Assembly: GCF_006438875.1 (NCBI RefSeq)
Contig: NZ_RCZH01000008.1
Coordinates: 272,284 to 336,283 of the forward strand
Length of the DNA: 64,000 nt
Reading direction: 5' to 3'
DNA from: Flavobacterium pectinovorum
GTDB taxonomy: Bacteria > Bacteroidota > Bacteroidia > Flavobacteriales > Flavobacteriaceae
The notes under the pieces were generated by a model, which saw nothing but the letters and a program-made list of their open reading frames with translations, ran no database searches and was not told the DNA's origin. Position numbers and translations under genes: made by a program. This document shows positions 16,697 through 25,614 of this stretch, one piece after another; positions within the stretch are counted from its first letter, which is position 1; each line of letters starts with the position of its first letter.

Positions 16697-18832
16697 ATGA
16701 TTCCACAATTATTTGTAGAAAGTATCGATTTAGGTGATGGCAGAAGCATCACAATCGAGACAGGACGTTTAGCAAAACAAGCTGATGGTTCTGTAGTAGT
16801 AAGAATTGGTAAAACTGTTATTTTAGGAACAGTTGTATCATCAAGAAAAGCAAGTCCAGGTATTGACTTTTTACCGTTAACGGTAGATTACCGCGAAAAA
16901 TTTGCAGCAGCAGGTCGTTTCCCTGGTGGTTTCTTCAAAAGAGAAGCTCGTCCAAGCGATAGCGAAGTATTAACAATGAGATTAGTTGACCGTGTTTTAC
17001 GTCCGCTTTTCCCAAGTGATTATCACGCAGAAGTTCAGGTTATGATTCAGTTAATGTCTCATGACGAAGAAGTTATGCCAGATGCATTAGCAGGTTTAGC
17101 AGCTTCGGCAGCACTTGCTTTGTCTGACATTCCTTTTGAAACTTTAATTTCTGAAGCAAGAGTTGGAAGAATTGACGGTAAATTTATCATCAATCCATCT
17201 CGTGCACAATTAGAATTATCTGATATAGATATGATGATTGGAGCTTCGACTGATTCTATCGCAATGGTAGAAGGTGAAATGAAAGAAATCTCAGAAGCTG
17301 AAATGTTAGAAGCAATTAAATTTGCTCACGAACATATTAAAAACCAAATTGCTGCTCAAGAACGTTTACAGGCTGCTTTTGGAAAAAAAGAAGTTCGTAC
17401 TTACGAAACTGAAAAAACTGACGATGCTATTTACGCAAAAGTAAAAGCAGCGGCTTATGATAAAATTTACAACATTGCTAAAGTTGGTTCGGCTAAACAC
17501 GAACGTTCTGCTGCATTTGATGCTGTAAAAGAAGAAGTAAAAGCCTTATTTACAGAAGAAGAATTGGCAGAAAATGGAGATTTAGTTTCTAAATATTTCT
17601 ACAAAACCAATAAAGAAGCTGTTCGTAACGTAACTTTAGATTTAGGAACTCGTCTTGACGGAAGAAAAACTACAGAAATCAGACCAATCTGGTGTGAAGT
17701 AGATTATTTACCATCTGTTCACGGTTCTGCATTGTTTACACGTGGAGAAACTCAAGCTTTGGCAACTGCAACTTTAGGAACATCAAGAGAAGCAAACCAA
17801 ATTGATTCACCATCTGAACAAGGAGAAGAAAAATTCTATTTGCACTATAACTTTCCACCATTTTCTACAGGAGAAGCTCGTCCGTTAAGAGGAACTTCAA
17901 GAAGAGAAGTTGGTCACGGAAATTTAGCACAAAGAGCATTGAAAAACATGATTCCTGCTGAAAATCCTTATACAATCAGAGTTGTTTCTGAAGTATTGGA
18001 ATCAAATGGTTCATCTTCTATGGCTACAGTTTGTGCAGGAACATTAGCTTTAATGGATGCTGGTATTCAAATGATTCGTCCAGTTTCTGGAATTGCAATG
18101 GGATTAATCACTGATGGTGACCGTTTTGCAGTTTTATCTGATATTTTAGGTGATGAAGATCATTTAGGAGATATGGATTTCAAGGTAACTGGAACTTCCG
18201 TAGGTATTACAGCATGTCAAATGGACATCAAAATTGACGGATTGAAATACGAAATCATGGAGCAGGCTTTAGCTCAGGCTCGTGATGGACGTTTGCATAT
18301 TTTAGGAAAATTACTTGAAACTCTTGCTAAACCAAATGCAGATGTTAAAGCACATTCTCCAAAAATCATTACCAGAACTATTCCTGGAAACTTTATTGGA
18401 GCATTAATTGGACCTGGTGGAAAAGTAATTCAGGAATTACAAAAAGCTACCGGAACAACTATCGTAATCAACGAAGTAAATGATGAAGGTGTTATCGAAA
18501 TCTTAGGTACAGATCCAGCTGGAATTGAAGCAGTATTGGCTAAAATTAAGTCAATCACTTTCAAACCACAAATGGGAGAAGCTTATGAGGTTAAAGTAAT
18601 TAAAATGTTAGATTTTGGAGCTGTAGTAGAATATACTTCTGCGCCAGGAAATGAAGTTTTATTACACGTATCTGAATTAGCTTGGGAACGTACTGAAAAT
18701 GTTACTGATGTTGTAAACATGGGTGATGTATTTGAAGTAAAATACCTGGGAGTAGATCCTAAAACTAAAAAAGAAAAAGTGTCAAGAAAAGCACTTTTAC
18801 AAAGACCTCCACGTGAGGAGAAAAAAGAGTAA
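16697..18832 (+). CDS. pnp: Polyribonucleotide nucleotidyltransferase (PNPase)
   Basis: The 711-residue protein is a phosphorolytic 3'-5' exoribonuclease and degradosome component. Two RNase PH domains are present (first about 15-145; second about 325-545, with [17 protein letters not shown] and [21 protein letters not shown]). A KH domain carries [21 protein letters not shown], and an S1 domain starts at [17 protein letters not shown]. The end is the charged PPREEKKE. All expected domains are present and the length is normal. It follows rpsO but has its own 178-base leader, which in other bacteria is the site of PNPase self-control. Confidence 0.98.
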   Translation: MIPQLFVESIDLGDGRSITIETGRLAKQADGSVVVRIGKTVILGTVVSSRKASPGIDFLPLTVDYREKFAAAGRFPGGFFKREARPSDSEVLTMRLVDRVLRPLFPSDYHAEVQVMIQLMSHDEEVMPDALAGLAASAALALSDIPFETLISEARVGRIDGKFIINPSRAQLELSDIDMMIGASTDSIAMVEGEMKEISEAEMLEAIKFAHEHIKNQIAAQERLQAAFGKKEVRTYETEKTDDAIYAKVKAAAYDKIYNIAKVGSAKHERSAAFDAVKEEVKALFTEEELAENGDLVSKYFYKTNKEAVRNVTLDLGTRLDGRKTTEIRPIWCEVDYLPSVHGSALFTRGETQALATATLGTSREANQIDSPSEQGEEKFYLHYNFPPFSTGEARPLRGTSRREVGHGNLAQRALKNMIPAENPYTIRVVSEVLESNGSSSMATVCAGTLALMDAGIQMIRPVSGIAMGLITDGDRFAVLSDILGDEDHLGDMDFKVTGTSVGITACQMDIKIDGLKYEIMEQALAQARDGRLHILGKLLETLAKPNADVKAHSPKIITRTIPGNFIGALIGPGGKVIQELQKATGTTIVINEVNDEGVIEILGTDPAGIEAVLAKIKSITFKPQMGEAYEVKVIKMLDFGAVVEYTSAPGNEVLLHVSELAWERTENVTDVVNMGDVFEVKYLGVDPKTKKEKVSRKALLQRPPREEKKE

Positions 18833-18865
18833 TCAGATCTTAGTTTACTAAAGGTTTATTCATAG

Positions 18866-18899
18866 AAAACCCCAATTCATTTATTTGACTTGGGGTTTT
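18866..18899 (+). terminator. Intrinsic terminator after pnp
   Basis: A 10-bp stem (18866-18875 with 18890-18899) and a 14-base loop ending in a T-run. The region just before it (18844-18862) recurs at 20636-20653, see findings. Confidence 0.8.
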
Positions 18900-18943
18900 T
18901 CGTTTTTTATCTTTTTCTTAATTCAAATCACTTTCTCAAACAA

Positions 18944-19546
18944 CTATCCATTAAACAATTTGTGTCTTTTGATTGATTTTCCTTCTCTAATTAAATAGGC
19001 ATGATAGGAACTGGGAACATCATGTGTCCATTTAGGTAAAAAATAAATAATCAGGTAAACATCAATATGACCAACTATTCCAAAAAATACGGCTAGAAAA
19101 AAAGGAATTCCGGCATGACCAAAACCAATCATAGAAACAAAAGCAACTAACAATGTTATACCCCATAATTTAGATAAAAGAGCATGAGTACAGGTTTCTT
19201 TTCCGAATTTCAGAATACTAAAAACATACGTCAGACCTTCCATTACAAAAATTGAAATAATAGCATATTTATGTTCAATAATAATCTCAGGATTTAACAG
19301 CCATGTGCACCAACCTACGCACAACCAAAAAACTAAATCGACCTGACTATCCATTCGCCGTAATTTTTCTGATGACACACCAACTTTCCGGGCAATAATA
19401 CCATCAAAAATATCTGTCAATAATCCGAATATCATTAATGATACTAAAATCATTCTAACATGCGCAAAATTGTTATTCGCAATTAAAATCATTACAAAAC
19501 CCAATAATAATCTAATAGCAATAAGTAATAAGGGAACTTTTTTCAT
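18944..19546 (-). CDS. CDP-alcohol phosphatidyltransferase family protein
   Basis: The 200-residue membrane protein has about six TM helices. The family signature D-x2-DG-x2-AR-x8-G-x3-D-x3-D is visible from Asp45: DIFDGIIAR, then Asp66 and Asp70. The Gly expected at residue 62 is Leu, a departure from the catalytic signature. Family members join a CDP-linked lipid or alcohol to a second alcohol (for example PgsA, PssA). The altered glycine and the lack of lipid-synthesis neighbours leave the substrate open. It is divergently transcribed from a helix-turn-helix-type regulator 102 bp away. Confidence 0.8.
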   Translation of the reverse strand: MKKVPLLLIAIRLLLGFVMILIANNNFAHVRMILVSLMIFGLLTDIFDGIIARKVGVSSEKLRRMDSQVDLVFWLCVGWCTWLLNPEIIIEHKYAIISIFVMEGLTYVFSILKFGKETCTHALLSKLWGITLLVAFVSMIGFGHAGIPFFLAVFFGIVGHIDVYLIIYFLPKWTHDVPSSYHAYLIREGKSIKRHKLFNG

Positions 19547-19625
19547 CTTTTAATTTTAATAATTACAGGGCAAACCTATTGCAATAATCACATATGGATT
19601 TGCTTAAATCAATAAAACTATTTCT

Positions 19626-19633
19626 TATATTTG
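19626..19633 (+). promoter_or_regulatory. -7 promoter element of the 320-residue regulator
   Basis: TATATTTG fits TAnnTTTG and ends 15 bases before the ATG at 19649. A TTG at 19600-19602 is 23 bases upstream and could be the -33 element. Confidence 0.55.
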
Positions 19634-19648
19634 TGATTATCGCAAATT

Positions 19649-20611
19649 ATGAAATATCAAGAATCATTTTTAAAGGCAATTAGAAGTAAAATCCCAAAAT
19701 CAGCTTCTGTAATAGAGGAAATTGCAACAGTTTTAGAGATAAGCTATGATGCATCGCATAGAAGAATATCTGAAAAAAGTAAATTTTCGATAGATGAAAC
19801 GATCAAACTGGCAGATCATTTTAATATCTCGCTGGATAATTTATTTTCTAAAAAAGAAAAGGTAATTGTCGAAAAAACAATTGAAATAGAAACCTTAAAA
19901 GACATGCTTCATTATTTCAAGACATCAGCAGAACAAATCGAAATATTAACTAGAAATCCTAAAACAACACTATTTTACTCTGCCAAAGATATTCCGTTGT
20001 TTTATTTTATGGATGGAACAATCTTATCAAAATTCAAAGCTTTTGTCTGGCTCAATCTTTTAAACACAAATCAAAAAAAAGTGGCTTTTGAAAGTTTTAT
20101 AATCGAGGAATCATTTGCAGAATATATGCAAAAATTAAAAAGTGTATATGAAAACACTGTAGTAAATGAAATTTGGAACGACACTACTATAAACAGTAGT
20201 TTACAACAAATTTTATACTTTCATGAGGCAGGTTTACTTTCTCTAAAAAATGCAAACGCCTTATGCAAAAACTTGAAAAGAATCATCAACTTAATTCAGG
20301 AAAAATGTAATGCATCAAATAATAACTTTAATATTTATTACAATGAGTTAATATTATTAAACAATAATATGCTCATAGAAACGGAAGAAAAACTAACGAT
20401 GTTCGTTCCTTATACACTGCTGGGATATTTTATTACTGACAATGAAGAAAGCTGTAAAAACGTGCACCAATTTTTTAAACAGCAAATTATAAATTCAAAA
20501 CCTTTGGGACAATCAGGGATTAAGGAACAAAATCTATTCTTTAACCGTGCCATTCGAAAAATTGATTATTATATCGAAAAGATTAATTCTCAAGTTGATC
20601 TATTATTTTAA
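19649..20611 (+). CDS. Helix-turn-helix transcriptional regulator, putative
   Basis: In this 320-residue protein the first 65 residues look like a helix-turn-helix (SVIEEIATVLEISYDASHRR, then SIDETIKLADHFNISLDNLF), with the spacing of an XRE/BetR-like DNA-binding domain. The remaining 250 residues are mostly helical without a recognisable ligand domain (LKDMLHYFKTSAEQIEILTR; repeated asparagine-rich helices). This architecture is frequent in Flavobacterium but I know no assigned function. The divergent phosphatidyltransferase is the natural candidate target. Confidence is good that it is a gene, moderate for the role. Confidence 0.7.
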   Translation: MKYQESFLKAIRSKIPKSASVIEEIATVLEISYDASHRRISEKSKFSIDETIKLADHFNISLDNLFSKKEKVIVEKTIEIETLKDMLHYFKTSAEQIEILTRNPKTTLFYSAKDIPLFYFMDGTILSKFKAFVWLNLLNTNQKKVAFESFIIEESFAEYMQKLKSVYENTVVNEIWNDTTINSSLQQILYFHEAGLLSLKNANALCKNLKRIINLIQEKCNASNNNFNIYYNELILLNNNMLIETEEKLTMFVPYTLLGYFITDNEESCKNVHQFFKQQIINSKPLGQSGIKEQNLFFNRAIRKIDYYIEKINSQVDLLF

Positions 20612-20635
20612 AATTAAAACGCTCCCCTATCTTAC

Positions 20636-20838
20636 TTTACTAAAGGTTATTCAAATAAATGAATTGAGGTTTTCGGTTTTTAATATTTTTCAAAAAAAAT
20701 AATTAGTTTTTAGTTTTTCAAGACATTTGTCTACAAAATAACCCTATTTATTAAACAAAATGAGGTTTCCCGTAAAAAAATACGAATTTTTTATTATATT
20801 TTAACGTTTGTTGAATTTTTTGTCAGATAATTTTTCAA
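20636..20838. other. Gene-free region upstream of the receptor operon
   Basis: The 255-bp gap after the regulator contains a copy (20636-20653) of the sequence preceding the pnp terminator, followed by a run (20653-20681) that matches the reverse complement of that terminator's loop. I see no gene here. Confidence 0.5.
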
Positions 20839-20846
20839 TACTTTTG
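20839..20846 (+). promoter_or_regulatory. -7 promoter element of the TonB receptor operon
   Basis: TACTTTTG fits TAnnTTTG and ends 20 bases before the ATG at 20867. It is the only good promoter I see before the four-gene run to 27344. Confidence 0.65.
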
Positions 20847-20866
20847 AGATCCACCAAACCAAAAAC

Positions 20867-21628
20867 ATGAAAACTATAATTCCTTTGAAAAATCACAAAA
20901 AAAATCACATCTGCATTATCATATTTGGATTTTTATTAAGTATTTCAAATTTATACAGCCAAAACAATAAAGAAGAGTCATTTTACAATTGGTTTGACAA
21001 TTCTGTAGGCAAAGAAAACTTAAGTATCAACAATGGACCAGCTTACAAAGACACTTATGTAACTATTGGCGATAATAATATGTACTATGTTAATAAATTC
21101 ATGAAGGGCAATGTAACTTATGACGGACAGATTTATTACGACATCAATATCAAATACAACATTAATAGCGATCAATTGATCATAAATCCAATTGGGGACT
21201 CCAAATATTCTTCAATAGCAGTTATTCAGGACAAGACATCTGCATTTTATGTAAATGGAAAAAACTTCGTAAAACTGAACAAAGAGGTGTCTACATTACC
21301 TCAACTGACAACAGGTTATTATGAATTGACTGCTCTTCGTGAAGGCTTTAACTTTTACATCAAACATTTTAAAAAGATGGAAAGTAAGACACAAGACTAT
21401 AAAGCATATTCTTATTTTACAGAAGACAATAGTTATTTCATCTTTTATAATAAGACTTTTTATACCAGTAATAGTAAAAGTGAAATTATAAAAATATTCC
21501 CGGATCAAAAGAAACAGATTAATGATTTTTATGCAATGAATAGAGAAATTCGAAAATCAGACAACGATCAATTTATGATCAATCTCCTTAAATTCATTAA
21601 CACTTCTCTATTAATTACAGAAAAATAA
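20867..21628 (+). CDS. Secreted protein of unknown function, first gene of a TonB receptor operon
   Basis: The 253-residue protein has a signal peptide after a basic N-terminus (hydrophobic 16-30, ending SNLYSQ). The mature part is polar, rich in Tyr, Asn and Lys, with no cysteines and no domain I recognise. The stop is 4 bases before the receptor ATG, so the two are cotranscribed and probably coupled. A periplasmic or surface accessory to the receptor is a reasonable inference only. Confidence 0.8.
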   Translation: MKTIIPLKNHKKNHICIIIFGFLLSISNLYSQNNKEESFYNWFDNSVGKENLSINNGPAYKDTYVTIGDNNMYYVNKFMKGNVTYDGQIYYDINIKYNINSDQLIINPIGDSKYSSIAVIQDKTSAFYVNGKNFVKLNKEVSTLPQLTTGYYELTALREGFNFYIKHFKKMESKTQDYKAYSYFTEDNSYFIFYNKTFYTSNSKSEIIKIFPDQKKQINDFYAMNREIRKSDNDQFMINLLKFINTSLLITEK

Positions 21629-21632
21629 TCTT

Positions 21633-24419
21633 ATGAGAAAACTTCTACTTATTATACTTACTTTACTTTTCAATCCATTCATATTTGCACAGGAAACAAG
21701 CGATAAAGTATCTCTTGAATTTAAAGATGCGGATATGATGACTGTAATTCAAACTATTGAAGCATCATCGTCTTATAGATTCTATTTTGACGCTGAATGG
21801 ATTAAATCAAATAAAAACTTATATACCGGAAGCTACAAAAATGTTTCTATTGATGAAGTATTAAACAAAGTATTCAGCAATACGAACCTTAACTTTCTTG
21901 TTCTTAAATCGAAAATAATTCTAACAAACAACAGCATTATTCACAATAAATTGCCTGCTAATTATTTTCCTAAATCAAATAATAACTTAGCAAATCAAAC
22001 TGGTAGAACAATTCAAAATCCAATATTTTACCAACAATATGATTCTTTACAAAATAGTAGTGGTTCCAAAAAGAACTTAGCGATAACCTTTATAGGAAAA
22101 GAAACTGATATTACAGATAAAAAGAATTCTACTATTTCCGGATATATCAGAAACGCTTCGACCAACAAGCCTGAGCCTAATATCTACATGAAGGTACGCA
22201 ACAAAAATATAAGTGCCGTTAGCGATCAGGACGGACATTATATCTTACAGGTTCCTCCCGGAATTAATGTAATAGAAATTAAAACACTTAGTTTTAAAAA
22301 GCTTGCACAAACAATAATGGTTTATAATGATGGACCGCTTGATATTGAAATTCAGGAAGACACCAACTTACTGGATGAAGTTATTATAAGAAGCAAAAGA
22401 CCAAAAACGGTAGAAAGTGTTATTTCAGGGCTTGTATCTATTGATATCGAAGCTTCAAAGACGGTTCCTTTAATATTAGGAGAACGCGACATCCTTAAAA
22501 TAGCAACTACTTTCCCCGGGATAAAAACTACCGGAGAAGGTTCTGCGGGATTTAATGTTCGTGGAGGAAAAGAAGACCAAAACTTAGTGCTTCTGGACAA
22601 TGCTGTACTTTATAATCCGCAGCATTTCTTAGGTTTTTTCTCTGCAATAAATCCTTATACCGCCAAAAAAGCCGATATTTATAAAGGTAGTATTCCTGCT
22701 GATTTTGGCGGACGTTTATCTTCTGTTTTTGATATAACTACAAAAAATGGTAACGCCGAAAAATTTTCAGGCGAAGGCGCCGTAGGTCCAATTACTTCTA
22801 ATATTACGGTTGGAATGCCTATTCAAAAAAATAAATCAAGCATTATTGTTGGATTAAGAGCTACTTATTCTGACTGGATTCTAAAATCTTTAGACAATGA
22901 AGATTTAAAAAATAGTGAAGCCGGATTCTATGACGGAATTATGAAATACAACAACACTATTAACAAAAACAATTCAGTAGAAGCGACTTTGTATTACAGC
23001 CATGACCGTTTTAGAATAAGCTCTGATTCCTTGTACAAATACAGTAACCGTCTTGCATCTGCAAAATGGGATCATACTTTTAATAAGAAAAATAAAGGAT
23101 CCTTATTTTTTACCAATAGTGAATACAAATTCAACATTGATTACGATTCTAACAACAAAAATAATTCTTTTGATTTTGGATACAAAATCAACGAAACACA
23201 GCTTATGGCTAAGCTTAACTATGTGTACAGTGAAAAACATAGTATAAACTATGGTATTTCGAGCAAGTTATACAATGTTGATCCGGGATATCAACATGCC
23301 AAAAGTCCTGATTCACCTTTGGTTCCAATTGACATTGAAAAAGAAAGGGGTCTTGAATCGGCTATTTTTATATCAGACAATTTTAAGTTAAACAGTAAAT
23401 TATTAATCGATATAGGATTACGTTATTCATTTTATGCAGCATTGGGAGAAGCCAATCAGGCAGTATATCAAAGCGGATTACCTCTGGATGACGCATCCTA
23501 TATTGAAACAAAACATTACGGAAACAATGAAGTTATAAAAACATACGGAGGTCTTGAACCTCGTATCGCTGCTCGTTATTTCTTTACAGATGATTTTTCT
23601 ATAAAAGCCAGTTTTGATCAAACAAGACAATACATACACCTGCTTTCGAATAATGTAACTCAATCTCCAACAGATACGTGGACTTTATCAAATACAAATG
23701 TAAAACCGCAAAGCGGACAGCAATATTCTTTAGGTTTATACAAAAACTTGCATGATAACGAAATCGAACTTAGTCTGGAAGGTTATTACAAAAGATCACA
23801 AAATATATTAGACTACAAAGTTGGTGCAGAATTAATCCTGAATGACAATGTAGAAACCCAACTTTTGCAAGGAGAAGGAAAAGCATATGGTGTTGAGTTT
23901 TTAATAAAAAAATCAATTGGAAAATTAAACGGATGGATTGGATATACGTATTCCAGAACGCTTATAAAACTGGACAGTAAATTTGATTCGGAAATAGTAA
24001 ATAACGGTAAATATTTTGCCGCAAATTTTGACAAGCCTCATGACTTGAGTGCTGTTTTAAATTATAAATTTACAAAACGTTATAGTTTATCAACCAACTT
24101 TTTATACCAGACCGGAAGACCAATTACATATCCTATTGGAACGTTTCAATATGGAAATGCTGAATATACCTTATATAGTGACAGAAATAAATATCGAATT
24201 CCGGATTATATCCGTTTAGATATTGGGCTTAACATCGAAGGGAATCATAAAATAAAAAAACTGGCACATAGTTTCTGGAATGTATCCGTGTACAATGTGT
24301 TAGGCAGAAGCAATCCGTATTCTGTTTATTTTGTAACCGAAAAAGGGCAAATAAAGGCATACAAAACGTCTATATTTTCTATTCCGGTTCCTAGTATTAC
24401 TTATAATTTTAAATTCTAA
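21633..24419 (+). CDS. TonB-dependent receptor with STN and carboxypeptidase-regulatory domains
   Basis: This is a 928-residue outer-membrane receptor. Domain order: signal peptide (1-19), STN domain (about 25-105, LEFKDADMMTVIQTIEASSS, SIDEVLNKVFSNTNLNF), linker, carboxypeptidase-regulatory-like domain (about 168-250), plug (GFNVRGGKEDQNLVLLDNAV, ADIYKGSIPADFGGRLSSVF) and a barrel ending in PSITYNFKF. An STN domain can signal to an anti-sigma factor, but no sigma/anti-sigma pair lies nearby. There is no SusD partner; a DUF4249 lipoprotein follows 4 bases later. The cargo is unknown. The downstream peptide cluster raises the idea of peptide transport (inference). Confidence 0.92.
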   Translation: MRKLLLIILTLLFNPFIFAQETSDKVSLEFKDADMMTVIQTIEASSSYRFYFDAEWIKSNKNLYTGSYKNVSIDEVLNKVFSNTNLNFLVLKSKIILTNNSIIHNKLPANYFPKSNNNLANQTGRTIQNPIFYQQYDSLQNSSGSKKNLAITFIGKETDITDKKNSTISGYIRNASTNKPEPNIYMKVRNKNISAVSDQDGHYILQVPPGINVIEIKTLSFKKLAQTIMVYNDGPLDIEIQEDTNLLDEVIIRSKRPKTVESVISGLVSIDIEASKTVPLILGERDILKIATTFPGIKTTGEGSAGFNVRGGKEDQNLVLLDNAVLYNPQHFLGFFSAINPYTAKKADIYKGSIPADFGGRLSSVFDITTKNGNAEKFSGEGAVGPITSNITVGMPIQKNKSSIIVGLRATYSDWILKSLDNEDLKNSEAGFYDGIMKYNNTINKNNSVEATLYYSHDRFRISSDSLYKYSNRLASAKWDHTFNKKNKGSLFFTNSEYKFNIDYDSNNKNNSFDFGYKINETQLMAKLNYVYSEKHSINYGISSKLYNVDPGYQHAKSPDSPLVPIDIEKERGLESAIFISDNFKLNSKLLIDIGLRYSFYAALGEANQAVYQSGLPLDDASYIETKHYGNNEVIKTYGGLEPRIAARYFFTDDFSIKASFDQTRQYIHLLSNNVTQSPTDTWTLSNTNVKPQSGQQYSLGLYKNLHDNEIELSLEGYYKRSQNILDYKVGAELILNDNVETQLLQGEGKAYGVEFLIKKSIGKLNGWIGYTYSRTLIKLDSKFDSEIVNNGKYFAANFDKPHDLSAVLNYKFTKRYSLSTNFLYQTGRPITYPIGTFQYGNAEYTLYSDRNKYRIPDYIRLDIGLNIEGNHKIKKLAHSFWNVSVYNVLGRSNPYSVYFVTEKGQIKAYKTSIFSIPVPSITYNFKF

Positions 24420-24423
24420 CGAA

Positions 24424-25614
24424 ATGCATTTTAAAACTGAAATAATCAAACATACCAATAAAATCATTCTGTTCTTTCTGCTAAGTTTTTTCATTAGCAG
24501 TTGTTCAGAAAGCTATAACTTACAGACAGACACTTATGAAGAAGCTATAGTTATAGAGGCAACTTTGACTAATGAACTTAAAAACCAGGAAATAAAGATT
24601 ACCAAAACTTCCCGATTCGAAGACGAAGAAGTCACTGTAGAAACCGGTGCAAATGTGATTGTAAAGGATAATCTTAACAACGAATATCTTTTTACAGAGA
24701 AATCCGGTAAGTATGTTTCGGAATCAGCGTTTGAGGTGGTTTCCGGCAGACAATATTCTTTGGAAATAAAAACTAAAGATGGTAAAGTTTATAAATCATC
24801 TTCAGAAACTTTACCAACCGTAAGTCCTATTACTGACATTACTCCAAGCGTGGTCGTAAACAATAAAAATGAGACTGGTATACAAATGAATGCAAACAGC
24901 TATGATGCAAACCGAACTTCTAATTATTATCGTTATGAATATGAAGAAACTTTTAAAATTGTAGCTCCCAGATGGACTTCAGAAAGAGCTGTCGTAACCG
25001 GGCCTAAAAACATACGAATAGACGATGACAATGATCCAGCCAAAAAAATCTGTTATTCCACACAAAAATCAACCGATATAATCGTAACCAGTACCAACAA
25101 TCTAACAGAAGATCGTGTTAATTTTCCTGTACGATTTATCAAGCAAGATGATTATAAGATTGCCCAAAGATACAGTATCCTGGTAAGACAGTATGTAGAA
25201 AATAAAGCAGCTTATACTTTTCATAAAACTATGAAAGAGATATCGAGCTCTACTAGTGTATTATCTCCAAAACAGCCTGGTGTATTTTCCGGAAACATAA
25301 GATGTATTAGTAATGTAGACGAAAAAGTTATGGGCTATTTTGATGTTGCATCGGTATCCTCTCAAAGAATCTTTTTTAACTATACAGATTTTTTTCCTTC
25401 TACAGATAAACCTGCTTATATTAGTGAATGTGAGCCTATGAAACTTAACTTTTGTTTTGAAGCTAATACAACCCCTCCATGTGATGGATATACCATAATT
25501 TCAGGCCTTCAAGGTGGTGGACTATTATACTACTTTGGTAGCTATGTAGAAGCAATATGTGGAGATTGTACAAAATTTTCGTCTAACGTAATACCTTCAT
25601 TTTGGAAAGAATAA
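24424..25614 (+). CDS. DUF4249 domain lipoprotein
   Basis: The 396-residue protein has a lipoprotein signal ending FFISSCSES with Cys27 as the likely lipidated residue. The body matches DUF4249, a Bacteroidota family always encoded beside STN/CarboxypepD TonB receptors. Visible features are the early EEAIVIEATLTNEL strand, GANVIVKDNLNNEYLF, and a cysteine-rich C-terminal third (about seven cysteines from residue 300 on). It is probably a surface or periplasmic partner of the receptor. Its 3' end overlaps the next gene by 13 bases. Confidence 0.88.
   Translation: MHFKTEIIKHTNKIILFFLLSFFISSCSESYNLQTDTYEEAIVIEATLTNELKNQEIKITKTSRFEDEEVTVETGANVIVKDNLNNEYLFTEKSGKYVSESAFEVVSGRQYSLEIKTKDGKVYKSSSETLPTVSPITDITPSVVVNNKNETGIQMNANSYDANRTSNYYRYEYEETFKIVAPRWTSERAVVTGPKNIRIDDDNDPAKKICYSTQKSTDIIVTSTNNLTEDRVNFPVRFIKQDDYKIAQRYSILVRQYVENKAAYTFHKTMKEISSSTSVLSPKQPGVFSGNIRCISNVDEKVMGYFDVASVSSQRIFFNYTDFFPSTDKPAYISECEPMKLNFCFEANTTPPCDGYTIISGLQGGGLLYYFGSYVEAICGDCTKFSSNVIPSFWKE

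Noticed and set aside
21633..25614. SusC/SusD polysaccharide uptake pair
   Set aside because: The receptor has an STN domain and its partner is DUF4249, not SusD; there are no glycan-degrading enzymes nearby.
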